This document shows, piece after piece, positions 1-5,203 of a stretch of 8,012 nt of DNA. Below the pieces are notes generated by a model. That model saw only the letters and a program-made list of their open reading frames with translations, had not been told where the DNA came from and searched no databases. The DNA lies in contig PBZZ01000099.1 in assembly GCA_002730365.1 (NCBI GenBank), positions 1-8,012 of the forward strand, written 5' to 3'. The DNA is from Deltaproteobacteria bacterium. GTDB lineage: Bacteria > SAR324 > NAC60-12. Numbering within the stretch: position 1 is the stretch's first letter; each line of letters begins with the position of its first letter. Both the position numbers and the translations under genes were made by a program.

Positions 1-54
1 TAGCGGTGGCGAATCAACATGCTCTTTGACCAACTGTTGGAGGGTTTCTTTCAA
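1..54 (-). CDS. Start of a gene leaving the left edge; possibly PrmC release-factor methyltransferase
   Basis: Only the first 18 codons are present. A TTG at 54-52 opens a frame that stays open to the window edge, reading LKETLQQLVKEHVDSPPL. A perfect AGGAGG lies upstream at 70-65, with 10 bases between it and the TTG, which is somewhat long. No ATG or GTG is available nearby in this frame. The helical pattern ending in D-S-P-x-L resembles the extreme N-terminus of PrmC/HemK, the enzyme that methylates the GGQ glutamine of release factors: E. coli PrmC has a similar L-R-E-A-I-x-Q-L...S-P stretch. That match rests on very few residues and is inference. The strong ribosome binding site is the best evidence that a gene starts here. 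Confidence 0.45.
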   Translation of the reverse strand, partial: MKETLQQLVKEHVDSPPL

Positions 55-235
55 TGAGATCGAGCCTCCTAACACCAGTCTTCCCCTTGTACAGCTTCCG
101 GAGGAGCTTGTGAGCAATCAATGGGCTTGTGTGCAGAAGAAAAAACAATCCAACCAGAGCTGGGCAATATTTATAATCCGGCTCTTTTGTGGATGAATGC
201 TGGAGAGCCCGTGCAGGTACATAGGCATTCTCCAT
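55..235. other. Intergenic stretch without a convincing gene
   Basis: This 181-base stretch lies between the DUF423 stop and the start of the left-edge gene. A minus-strand frame of 73 codons begins directly after the DUF423 stop (TAAATG) and runs to 14. It has no recognisable domain and overlaps both the AGGAGG and the first codons of the next gene, so it is probably not a gene. A minus-strand T-run (plus-strand A-run near 140-146) follows only weak inverted repeats, so a terminator cannot be supported. Confidence 0.4.
65..70 (-). promoter_or_regulatory. Ribosome binding site AGGAGG for the left-edge gene
   Basis: AGGAGG on the minus strand is a perfect match to the anti-Shine-Dalgarno core. 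It decides in favour of a gene starting at the TTG at 54, and against the 73-codon frame that reads across it. Confidence 0.6.
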
Positions 236-637
236 TTAGGATTTTTTGGAAGAAGGCAGGCGTACGCAGGTCACCACCAGTGTCAACCATCCAAGAATCA
301 AGTTCATCCCACCAATTGGAGCCACAGCGGTTACTCCGCGCAAACCAGTTAAGCTGTAGGTAAAAAGACTTCCACAGAAAAGGAAGCTACCCACTATGAA
401 AAAGATTCCCACGTACAAAAATCCTTGCCGTTCCAAACGTTCTAAGAGCAAGCCTGTGAAGAGCAAGCCTCCCGCATGATAAAAAAGATAGTTTGAGGCC
501 AAGATAAAATTCGCGGTACCGTTGAACGCTTCTAACTGGTCACGCAGCATGTGAGATCCCATCGAACCACTGAGGACCGCAAGCACTCCAAACAATGCAC
601 CAGTGGCCATGAGCCACTTGCTTGCTGGATGTTTCAT
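236..637 (-). CDS. DUF423 family small integral membrane protein
   Basis: A 133-residue protein with four hydrophobic segments at roughly residues 8-26, 44-64, 73-93 and 100-124. The N-terminal signature GALFGVLAVLSGSMGSH matches the conserved start of DUF423 (YgdD-like) proteins, which usually read G-A-x-x-G-A-x-x-V...G-A-F-G-A-H. Length and topology also fit. Members are inner-membrane proteins without an established biochemical role. The start is secure: AGGAGG at 649-644 lies 6 bases before the ATG, and that ATG overlaps the TGA of the upstream beta-helix gene (ATGA, 4 bases). The two genes are therefore almost certainly co-transcribed and translationally coupled. Family assignment is confident; function is unknown. 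Confidence 0.85.
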   Translation of the reverse strand: MKHPASKWLMATGALFGVLAVLSGSMGSHMLRDQLEAFNGTANFILASNYLFYHAGGLLFTGLLLERLERQGFLYVGIFFIVGSFLFCGSLFTYSLTGLRGVTAVAPIGGMNLILGWLTLVVTCVRLPSSKKS

Positions 638-1911
638 CCTAGTCCTCCTTCACAAAATGGTTTTGCAATACTCTCAAGCCATCGTTGTCCTGCCTCTGCG
701 GTTGCTGGGGATAGTTGCTGAATTCTTCTCGTGTAGGATTCTTCAGCATCTACCAACTCTCGGAGCAAACCCTCAGGTGCCAACTTTGGGGCAGAAGCAT
801 AGCTTTGTAATTGCTCTTTTCTTCGTGTCCAGTTTTTCAACCAAGCACGCTGATCTTTTAGCTTCGTTCCTGGCAAAACTCGCTCACTATGAGATTGATT
901 CTCTGCTACCAGTTCTGTCAATAGTTGCAGTTGTGCAATCCGTTCTTCCAGGTTACGTTGAACGATGTACTGACCTTGGCGATAGAGGCTCTCTTGAAAA
1001 GCATCCCTCGCCATCCGAACACGAACTTGGTCGTACCAATGAAAAAGAGCAACCAATTCACCAAAGAATTGCAGTTGAGTTGACACAATCCAACGTAAAT
1101 TTGGGAAACAACGAGGATCATAGCTCTTGTGTCCAAACAAATGAGCAGTACCCAGATTCAGGCCGGAAGCTAGCTGTCCAGAAAGACGCGCTCCTGCTGC
1201 TGAAAAGACTCCAAACTCTGCCAACAATGGACCCAAGGCACTACAATTTCCTCCAATGAAAAGCCGCTCTGAACGCAGGAAAACACCTTCACAGACATTT
1301 CCCAGTAAGGAGGCTGTTGCTTTATCACCTCGAATGGTAAAGTTGAAATGAATCGCACCACTACCAACCTCACTAAATTGACTTGGTGGATCACCAGTTC
1401 CCCCAGCGAGCAGAACATCACAGAAGTTGATATTGCTCCCCAGCGTCACCCACGGCATCAGCAAAGTCATCTTAGTGTCAGTATGTTGACCCGAACAAGC
1501 ACCTTCTTCGTAGAGACTTCCCTTGCGAACTCGAAATCCCACACCTGTAGTGGGAGGTGCTCCAGAGTGTTCTCTTCCAAGAAAAACAGCTTCTTCGGCA
1601 ACACCCATACCGAGGACCGCTTGAGGGCCGACCCAGCTTTGCCTCAAGAAAACGGGTCCTTGATCTCCAACGATTGCACCTGGGCCAACCACACTGTCTT
1701 CTAAGACCACATAGCCCCCAGGGCCAATCTCAGCTCCTGCCATTATCCGAGTGGACTGACCCTGCAAGCGAGTACCGGGGTGTAGCACAACCCCGGACTC
1801 TAGTTGCTGAAGATCCACATCACGACGGATTGCAGTCTGTTCCACCAACAGAATTCGAACTCCCCGTTGTGATAGCTGTTCAAGTTCCTGTGAACTATAA
1901 AAATCACTCAT
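634..1911 (-). CDS. GlmU-like left-handed beta-helix (hexapeptide repeat) protein lacking the pyrophosphorylase domain
   Basis: A 425-residue protein with no signal peptide. Residues about 15-105 resemble the entry into the acetyltransferase half of GlmU: a G-V-R-I-L turn, then V-V-L-H-P-G-T-R-L-Q-G and E-I-G-P-G repeats with I/V-G-x-G-A spacing typical of hexapeptide coils. Residues about 145-260 continue with irregular coils (T-L-G-S-N-I-N-F, G-S-G-A-I-H-F-N-F, L-F-I-G-G-N). Residues 280-425 are predicted mostly helical and charged, with no domain recognised. Bifunctional GlmU has its uridyltransferase Rossmann domain first; here only about 15 residues precede the helix, so this is not a complete GlmU. 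A nucleotide-sugar or acyl-transfer role in envelope synthesis is inference. It lies 80 bases downstream of lptC and overlaps DUF423. The ATG at 1911 has AAGG only 2 bases before it, an unusually tight spacing. Confidence 0.7.
   Translation of the reverse strand: MSDFYSSQELEQLSQRGVRILLVEQTAIRRDVDLQQLESGVVLHPGTRLQGQSTRIMAGAEIGPGGYVVLEDSVVGPGAIVGDQGPVFLRQSWVGPQAVLGMGVAEEAVFLGREHSGAPPTTGVGFRVRKGSLYEEGACSGQHTDTKMTLLMPWVTLGSNINFCDVLLAGGTGDPPSQFSEVGSGAIHFNFTIRGDKATASLLGNVCEGVFLRSERLFIGGNCSALGPLLAEFGVFSAAGARLSGQLASGLNLGTAHLFGHKSYDPRCFPNLRWIVSTQLQFFGELVALFHWYDQVRVRMARDAFQESLYRQGQYIVQRNLEERIAQLQLLTELVAENQSHSERVLPGTKLKDQRAWLKNWTRRKEQLQSYASAPKLAPEGLLRELVDAEESYTRRIQQLSPATAEAGQRWLESIAKPFCEGGLG
644..649 (-). 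promoter_or_regulatory. Ribosome binding site inside the upstream gene's last codons
   Basis: AGGAGG lies in the final glycine codons of the beta-helix gene, 6 bases before the DUF423 ATG. Those glycines (C-terminal E-G-G-L-G) may exist partly because the DNA also serves as the Shine-Dalgarno site. Confidence 0.7.
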
Positions 1912-1991
1912 AACCTTATTTAGCCTGCATCCCCGAATTACGAAAAAGCCTATCTTCCTGCCTCAAGCTCATCCTGAAACTGGCAAATCAA
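1912..1991 (-). promoter_or_regulatory. 80-base gap between lptC and the beta-helix gene; possible weak promoter
   Basis: This is the widest gap within the minus-strand run from 3480 to 236. On the minus strand a TTGAGG is followed 18 bases later by CGTAAT, each matching the sigma-70 -35 and -10 consensus at four of six positions. That would allow separate transcription of the beta-helix and DUF423 genes. The match is weak and could be chance. No terminator hairpin was found after lptC. Confidence 0.25.
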
Positions 1992-2561
1992 TCAACGCTG
2001 ATAATGCACACCGCGGAGTTTGACCAATCCAGCCTTCAGTTCGTAGCGCAGATCTGCGCCATCGACATCGCTGCCCTGCCAGGTCATTTGTACTGCTCCC
2101 GGCATCTGTAGTACTTCCGTTTGCAAATCATATATAGCGCGCTCTGCCTGCAAATATAGTTTGCCATCACGCTCTACCTCGACCTTGCCACGAATTTCCA
2201 CCAACTGCCGACGCCAGTCGATCAAAGCTTCGTTGGCACGTACTAGAGTGTCTGTGAATGGTATCGTTTCAGGACTAGGATGCAGGCGCAATCGAGGTTG
2301 CTCTACATTCATGACCGAACTATCCTCAGCCATCAAAGCCCGAAGACCCGTTAAGGTCCAACGTTTGAAGTCTTTTTGATAATCTTGCAGAGTAATCTGT
2401 TCCAACTGTAGCACCTGACTTTCCGGCAAGGGCAGCAGCGGTAGTGATTCAGAGGTGGAGTTGGAGAGAGCAAAATACAAGGCAAGGGGTCCTAGCAGTA
2501 GTAGTAGCAAGGACTCCTGCCAGTGGGCCAGCAGTAAGGCTCGGACACGTGATCCGGTCAT
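1992..2561 (-). CDS. lptC: LptC-like LPS-export periplasmic protein
   Basis: A 189-residue protein with one N-terminal membrane anchor (about residues 17-33, L-rich) and no cleavage site, followed by a periplasmic domain. The order of motifs is that of LptC: a W-T-L-x-G-x-x-A stretch at 68-76 facing the M-x-V-E-Q-P-R-L segment, then I-R-G-K-V-E-V...G-K-L-Y-L-Q-A-E-R-A-I-Y-D (123-145), and Q-M-P-G-A-V-Q-M...D-G-A-D-L-R-Y (152-173). This is the OstA-type repeating beta-jelly-roll. LptC sits in the inner membrane with LptB2FG and passes LPS to the LptA bridge. Length matches the family. The start lies 20 bases after the preceding secreted gene, with only a weak GAG site. LptA and LptB are not in the window. 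Confidence 0.8.
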   Translation of the reverse strand: MTGSRVRALLLAHWQESLLLLLLGPLALYFALSNSTSESLPLLPLPESQVLQLEQITLQDYQKDFKRWTLTGLRALMAEDSSVMNVEQPRLRLHPSPETIPFTDTLVRANEALIDWRRQLVEIRGKVEVERDGKLYLQAERAIYDLQTEVLQMPGAVQMTWQGSDVDGADLRYELKAGLVKLRGVHYQR

Positions 2562-2581
2562 TGGAACTCAGCGTAAGCCTT

Positions 2582-3061
2582 TCAGAAACGCAACTGCAAA
2601 CCAGCCTGCCAGGACTGGCCATCTTCTGAAGGAGCCGCCCAGAAAGCTAAGGGATCGGTCGGTTGTTCATTCTGTACTTGAGTCTGGGTATCGGTTGGTG
2701 GCCCAAAATTCGGCTTTGGCAGCACTGGCATCAGATTTTGGTTAAAACTGAAACCATTGATGACTAAATAGAGTCCAAGACCATAGCCCATCAACCCCCC
2801 GATGGTCATACTTCCCGAAATTGATTCTCGAAATGCGGCTCCAGAGAGAAAGTGATATGATATTCCGATCGCCGCTCCCCAGAGAGAACCATAGAGAGTG
2901 TTCCAGAAGACAGACTGCATCACAGGGCCACGGCCACCATTTGCTCCATCCAAAAAGTTTTCAATGCCAGGACCTTCTTGAGCCTGCTGAGCCCAGGCAA
3001 CTGGCTGGGACAAGCAGGCAAGTAACAAAAAGATTGCGATCACTCGGGTGCACTTGCTCAT
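2582..3061 (-). CDS. Small secreted double glycine-zipper protein (paralogue C)
   Basis: A 159-residue protein. The ATG at 3061 is chosen because AAGGAGG (3074-3068) lies 6 bases before it; the in-frame ATG 24 bases further upstream lies inside the preceding gene and lacks such a site. The signal peptide is MSKCTRVIAIFLLLACLSQP followed by V-A-W-A-Q, with likely cleavage after A-W-A at about residue 24. Two hydrophobic zippers follow: YGSLWGAAIGISYHF (57-71) and SMTIGGLMGYGLG (84-96), each with glycines every fourth residue. A Pro/Gln/Asn-rich linker (110-140) leads to the C-terminus W-Q-A-G-L-Q-L-R-F, which ends in phenylalanine with alternating hydrophobics. I do not know a named family. 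The layout matches its upstream neighbour and the divergent gene at 3609. An envelope location is inferred. Confidence 0.75.
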   Translation of the reverse strand: MSKCTRVIAIFLLLACLSQPVAWAQQAQEGPGIENFLDGANGGRGPVMQSVFWNTLYGSLWGAAIGISYHFLSGAAFRESISGSMTIGGLMGYGLGLYLVINGFSFNQNLMPVLPKPNFGPPTDTQTQVQNEQPTDPLAFWAAPSEDGQSWQAGLQLRF

Positions 3062-3067
3062 GGGAGG

Positions 3068-3074
3068 CCTCCTT
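3068..3074 (-). promoter_or_regulatory. Ribosome binding site overlapping the upstream stop codon
   Basis: The minus strand reads TAAGGAGG, so the TAA stop of paralogue B (3075-3073) forms part of the Shine-Dalgarno site of paralogue C. The site lies within the palindrome GGAGGCCTCC immediately before the ATG. This supports tight coupling of the two genes and fixes the start of paralogue C at 3061. Confidence 0.75.
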
Positions 3075-3480
3075 AAAACTTCCAAGTCATGGGAATGGTC
3101 AGGCCAGTGTGGGCAACCGGGCTGGGCAATTGATCTCTCTTCGATTGTCCCAGCAGATCTTCAAGACCACTGGGTAGCGAATTGGTACGGGGCTCCACCA
3201 ACGCATTCTGTAGTATGTAAAAACCGAACATGGAACCGAGCAGCGTACCGACAATTAGTCCATCTACTGTAGTATCGCGCAGTGTCACATCTGGATTAAG
3301 TGGATCCATGAACCAGACAAGAACGCCCAGTCCAACACCGGCCACTGTACCAGCCAAAGTATAGCCCAGTTCCTGTTGCATCAGCAGTGGACCTGTTTCC
3401 TGAGCCTGAATTTTTGGGGTTCCAAGGCTGAAGATCAATAGCAGCACCGCCGGCCAAAAACGTCGCATAAGCGTATCCAT
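3073..3480 (-). CDS. Small secreted double glycine-zipper protein (paralogue B)
   Basis: A 135-residue protein from the ATG at 3480, preceded by TTGAGAAC as a modest ribosome binding site. An ATG four codons later (3468) is also possible. The frame stays open upstream to 3618, but those codons look like intergenic sequence and would bury the signal peptide. Signal peptide: MRRFWPAVLLLIFSLGTPKI then QAQE, with likely cleavage after I-Q-A. The mature part has zipper 1, AGTVAGVGLGVLVWF (43-57), then a D-P-L-N-P-D loop, and zipper 2, TTVDGLIVGTLLG (70-82), with glycines at i, i+4, i+8 in both. A polar linker follows, and the protein ends in I-P-M-T-W-K-F. Function is unknown. It heads the minus-strand run leading into lptC, 11 bases before paralogue C. 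Confidence 0.75.
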   Translation of the reverse strand: MDTLMRRFWPAVLLLIFSLGTPKIQAQETGPLLMQQELGYTLAGTVAGVGLGVLVWFMDPLNPDVTLRDTTVDGLIVGTLLGSMFGFYILQNALVEPRTNSLPSGLEDLLGQSKRDQLPSPVAHTGLTIPMTWKF

Positions 3481-3608
3481 GTTCTCAATATTCTTCAAAA
3501 GGCTGGAGTTTTCCAGCAGAACCCGGTTGTGTCTGGTGCAGAGAGTGAATGGGTTTTGCATCCATTTCAAGGCAACATCTTCCAAACCCTGCTGTTCAGG
3601 AATCCGGC
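3481..3608. promoter_or_regulatory. Divergent intergenic region between two zipper genes
   Basis: The 128 bases between the start codons at 3480 (minus) and 3609 (plus) must carry signals for one or both divergent units. A perfect 6-bp inverted repeat, GCTGGA-GTTT-TCCAGC, lies at 3502-3517. It could be an operator or a 5' leader hairpin 21 bases before the minus-strand ATG. No convincing sigma-70 promoter pair was seen on either strand; the best TTGAAA on the minus strand lacks a -10 match at the right distance. Confidence 0.45.
3502..3517. repeat. Perfect short inverted repeat GCTGGA/TCCAGC
   Basis: Six-base arms separated by GTTT, in the divergent region and just upstream of the start of paralogue B. 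It is too short and lacks a T-run, so it is not a terminator. A regulator site or leader hairpin are the plausible readings, and chance is not excluded. Confidence 0.4.
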
Positions 3609-4235
3609 ATGCGTTCACACCTTTCCATTTGGCTTTGCCTGCTGCTGCTTACGTTCAATCCCTGGTCAGTAATGGCCCAGCAAGACCCATTTGGTGAATT
3701 TCGATCTGCCGACGAAGAGGCATTTTTCGATGATCCTTATCAGGATATGGCCAACGATCCGCTATTACAGCAGGATTTTGAGATGGAGCCAACCATGGAA
3801 GATCCCCTGGCGACCGAGCCCGTTCCAGAAGGCGATCCTTTTGAAGAGCCTGTTCAGCAAGATGAACAGTACCTCGATGAAGGCACATTTTCTGACGACT
3901 CCGAAAGCGCTTTACGCTTTGACTTACTAGCACAGCGTCAAATTGCCGACAGTGAACGTCGCAATCTCGTTGGCAATGTCGCCTATGGCGCTGGAACAGG
4001 CCTGATGCTTGGGGGCTGGTTCACTTTTCTGCGTCCAGGAACCAGTCGTGAGCAGTTTCGTACGATTGGTACCAGCACCGTGGTTGGTGGCTTGATTGGA
4101 GCTCTGATTGGCTCTCGCTCTGTCTGGAATCCTGCAGCACCGCGACCACAAGGAGTTCAAAATGAATTGCCTGTTGGACCTGTCGCCTTGGTCGATCCTA
4201 CCGGATTTCGCCTAGCCTACACGTGGACCTTCTAA
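3609..4235 (+). CDS. Secreted double glycine-zipper protein with acidic DP-repeat region (paralogue A)
   Basis: A 208-residue protein. The ATG at 3609 is chosen because AGGA (3598-3601) lies 7 bases before it and the signal peptide then begins correctly; an upstream ATG at 3549 adds 20 codons before the signal. Signal peptide: MRSHLSIWLCLLLLTFNPWS then V-M-A-Q-Q, with cleavage likely after V-M-A (residue 23). Residues 25-105 are strongly acidic and contain five D-P-(F/Y/L) units (DPFGE, DPYQD, DPLLQ, DPLAT, DPFEE). Zipper 1 is YGAGTGLMLGGWFTF (126-140) and zipper 2 is STVVGGLIGALIG (156-168). The end is G-F-R-L-A-Y-T-W-T-F, with L/Y/W/F alternating as in outer-membrane beta-signals. No named family is recognised. 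It is divergent from paralogues B and C and lies 24 bases tail to tail with the glycosyltransferase. A periplasmic or outer-membrane location is inferred. Confidence 0.75.
   Translation: MRSHLSIWLCLLLLTFNPWSVMAQQDPFGEFRSADEEAFFDDPYQDMANDPLLQQDFEMEPTMEDPLATEPVPEGDPFEEPVQQDEQYLDEGTFSDDSESALRFDLLAQRQIADSERRNLVGNVAYGAGTGLMLGGWFTFLRPGTSREQFRTIGTSTVVGGLIGALIGSRSVWNPAAPRPQGVQNELPVGPVALVDPTGFRLAYTWTF
3684..3849 (+). repeat. Degenerate Asp-Pro-(Phe/Tyr/Leu) repeats in paralogue A
   Basis: Five D-P-(F/Y/L) units occur at about residues 26, 42, 50, 65 and 76 of the 3609 protein, in a segment dominated by Asp, Glu, Gln and Pro. Four are written with GATCC in the DNA. Spacing is irregular, so this is a run of short linear motifs rather than an exact tandem repeat. 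Single D-P-L units also occur in paralogues B and C. Confidence 0.6.
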
Positions 4236-4259
4236 GCAACACGTGCGCCAGAAACTAGC

Positions 4260-5183
4260 TTATTTGCGCTGTAGTAAACGCAGTACTTCACGGAAACGGG
4301 CATTGAGTGTATCCAGAATCGCACCAATGCCAATGCTACCAAAACAGAGGAGCATACAGCCTACCGCAAGAATCGCTGTTGGCACCTTGTTTACATAGCC
4401 ATCCACCGCATAGTCAACAATCACTTCTCCACCCGCAATCAGACCGATCAGGCCAAAAAATAAGGCCAATACCCCAAAAAATAAGATAGGCTTGTAGGAT
4501 CTGGCGATACTGGCGATCTGATACAACACGCGAAAGCCATCTCGAAAAGTATTCAGCTTGGAGAACGAACCTTCTGGGCGCTCTCGGTAGGGTACGGTTA
4601 CTTCCTGAATTGTGTAACCATAATCCAGCACTCGAATCGTCATTTCCGTTTCCACTTCAAAGCCACTGGCTAATACGGGTAGATTCTGCACTAGTTCTCG
4701 GCTGAAACCCCGGTAACCAGACATGATATCTTCGAGATTACTGTTAAAGATCCAGTTGACCAAACTGCGAACCAAATTATTGCCAAAGACATGGAGTGGG
4801 CGGAAAGATTCCTCTTCATATTCGTTCAAGCGAGTAGCCACGGTCATATCAGCTTCTCCATCCAGTAACGGCTGCAGCAAGGCCTGCACATGTGATGCAG
4901 AATATGTATCGTCTCCATCCACCATTACATAGTATTCTGCCTCAACCTTACGGAACATTGAGGCGATTACGTGGCCCTTGCCGCGCTTACGCTCTGGAAT
5001 AACGACTGCCCCTTCCGCCTTAGCAAGCTCAGCTGTACGATCTGTACTATTGTTGTCGAAGACGTAGATGGTAGCTCCTGGCAATTCCTTGCGAAAATCC
5101 TGAACCACCTTGCTGATCGTCACTTCTTCGTTAAGGCAAGGAATCAGGACTGCGATTCGGGCAGCAGTCAGACTGGCGGACAT
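4260..5183 (-). CDS. Family 2 glycosyltransferase with two C-terminal membrane segments
   Basis: A 307-residue protein with a GT-A fold at residues 8-225. Visible elements are the opening I-A-V-L-I-P-C-L-N-E-E (10-20), the nucleotide-site strand V-F-D-N-N-S-T-D-R-T (41-50), R-G-K-G-H-V (67-72), the metal-binding V-D-G-D-D-T-Y (88-94), and M-S-G-Y-R-G-F (154-160), as in dolichyl/polyprenyl-phosphate sugar synthases. Two hydrophobic segments (about 232-251 and 268-290) anchor it in the inner membrane. The overall layout is that of GtrB/DPM1-like enzymes, which use UDP- or GDP-sugars with a lipid-phosphate acceptor; the exact sugar cannot be read. GGAG lies 7 bases before the ATG. It follows the J-domain gene by 20 bases, so the two are probably one transcript. 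Likely role: glycan or lipid-linked sugar synthesis for the envelope. Confidence 0.85.
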   Translation of the reverse strand: MSASLTAARIAVLIPCLNEEVTISKVVQDFRKELPGATIYVFDNNSTDRTAELAKAEGAVVIPERKRGKGHVIASMFRKVEAEYYVMVDGDDTYSASHVQALLQPLLDGEADMTVATRLNEYEEESFRPLHVFGNNLVRSLVNWIFNSNLEDIMSGYRGFSRELVQNLPVLASGFEVETEMTIRVLDYGYTIQEVTVPYRERPEGSFSKLNTFRDGFRVLYQIASIARSYKPILFFGVLALFFGLIGLIAGGEVIVDYAVDGYVNKVPTAILAVGCMLLCFGSIGIGAILDTLNARFREVLRLLQRK

Positions 5184-5203
5184 TCTATCTCTCCATTAGG
5201 ATT

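Noticed and set aside
84..105. Possible hairpin AGCTTCC...GGAGCT before the left-edge gene
   Set aside because: The arms need a bulge and leave almost no loop; no T-run follows on the relevant strand.
14..235. Minus-strand frame of 73 codons starting directly after the DUF423 stop
   Set aside because: No recognisable domain, odd composition, and it overlaps the AGGAGG and the first codons of a better-supported gene start at 54.
603..1259. Plus-strand open frame of 218 codons
   Set aside because: Antisense to the beta-helix gene and the DUF423 start; no ribosome binding site or family features, and the opposite strand has clear hexapeptide and membrane signatures.
1348..1913. Two plus-strand frames of 118 codons each
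   Set aside because: Both are antisense to the hexapeptide-repeat coding region and show low-complexity translations with no domain.
3549..3608. Longer start for paralogue A
   Set aside because: Adds 20 polar residues before a complete signal peptide and lacks the AGGA site that precedes 3609.
3481..3618. Longer start for paralogue B
   Set aside because: Would add 46 residues of intergenic character before the signal peptide and overlap the start of the divergent gene.
4219..4245. ACACGTG occurring twice, 20 bases apart, across the end of paralogue A
   Set aside because: Palindromic CACGTG cores two helical turns apart are eye-catching, but one is fixed by coding sequence and the site lies between convergent genes, where an operator is unlikely; probably chance.
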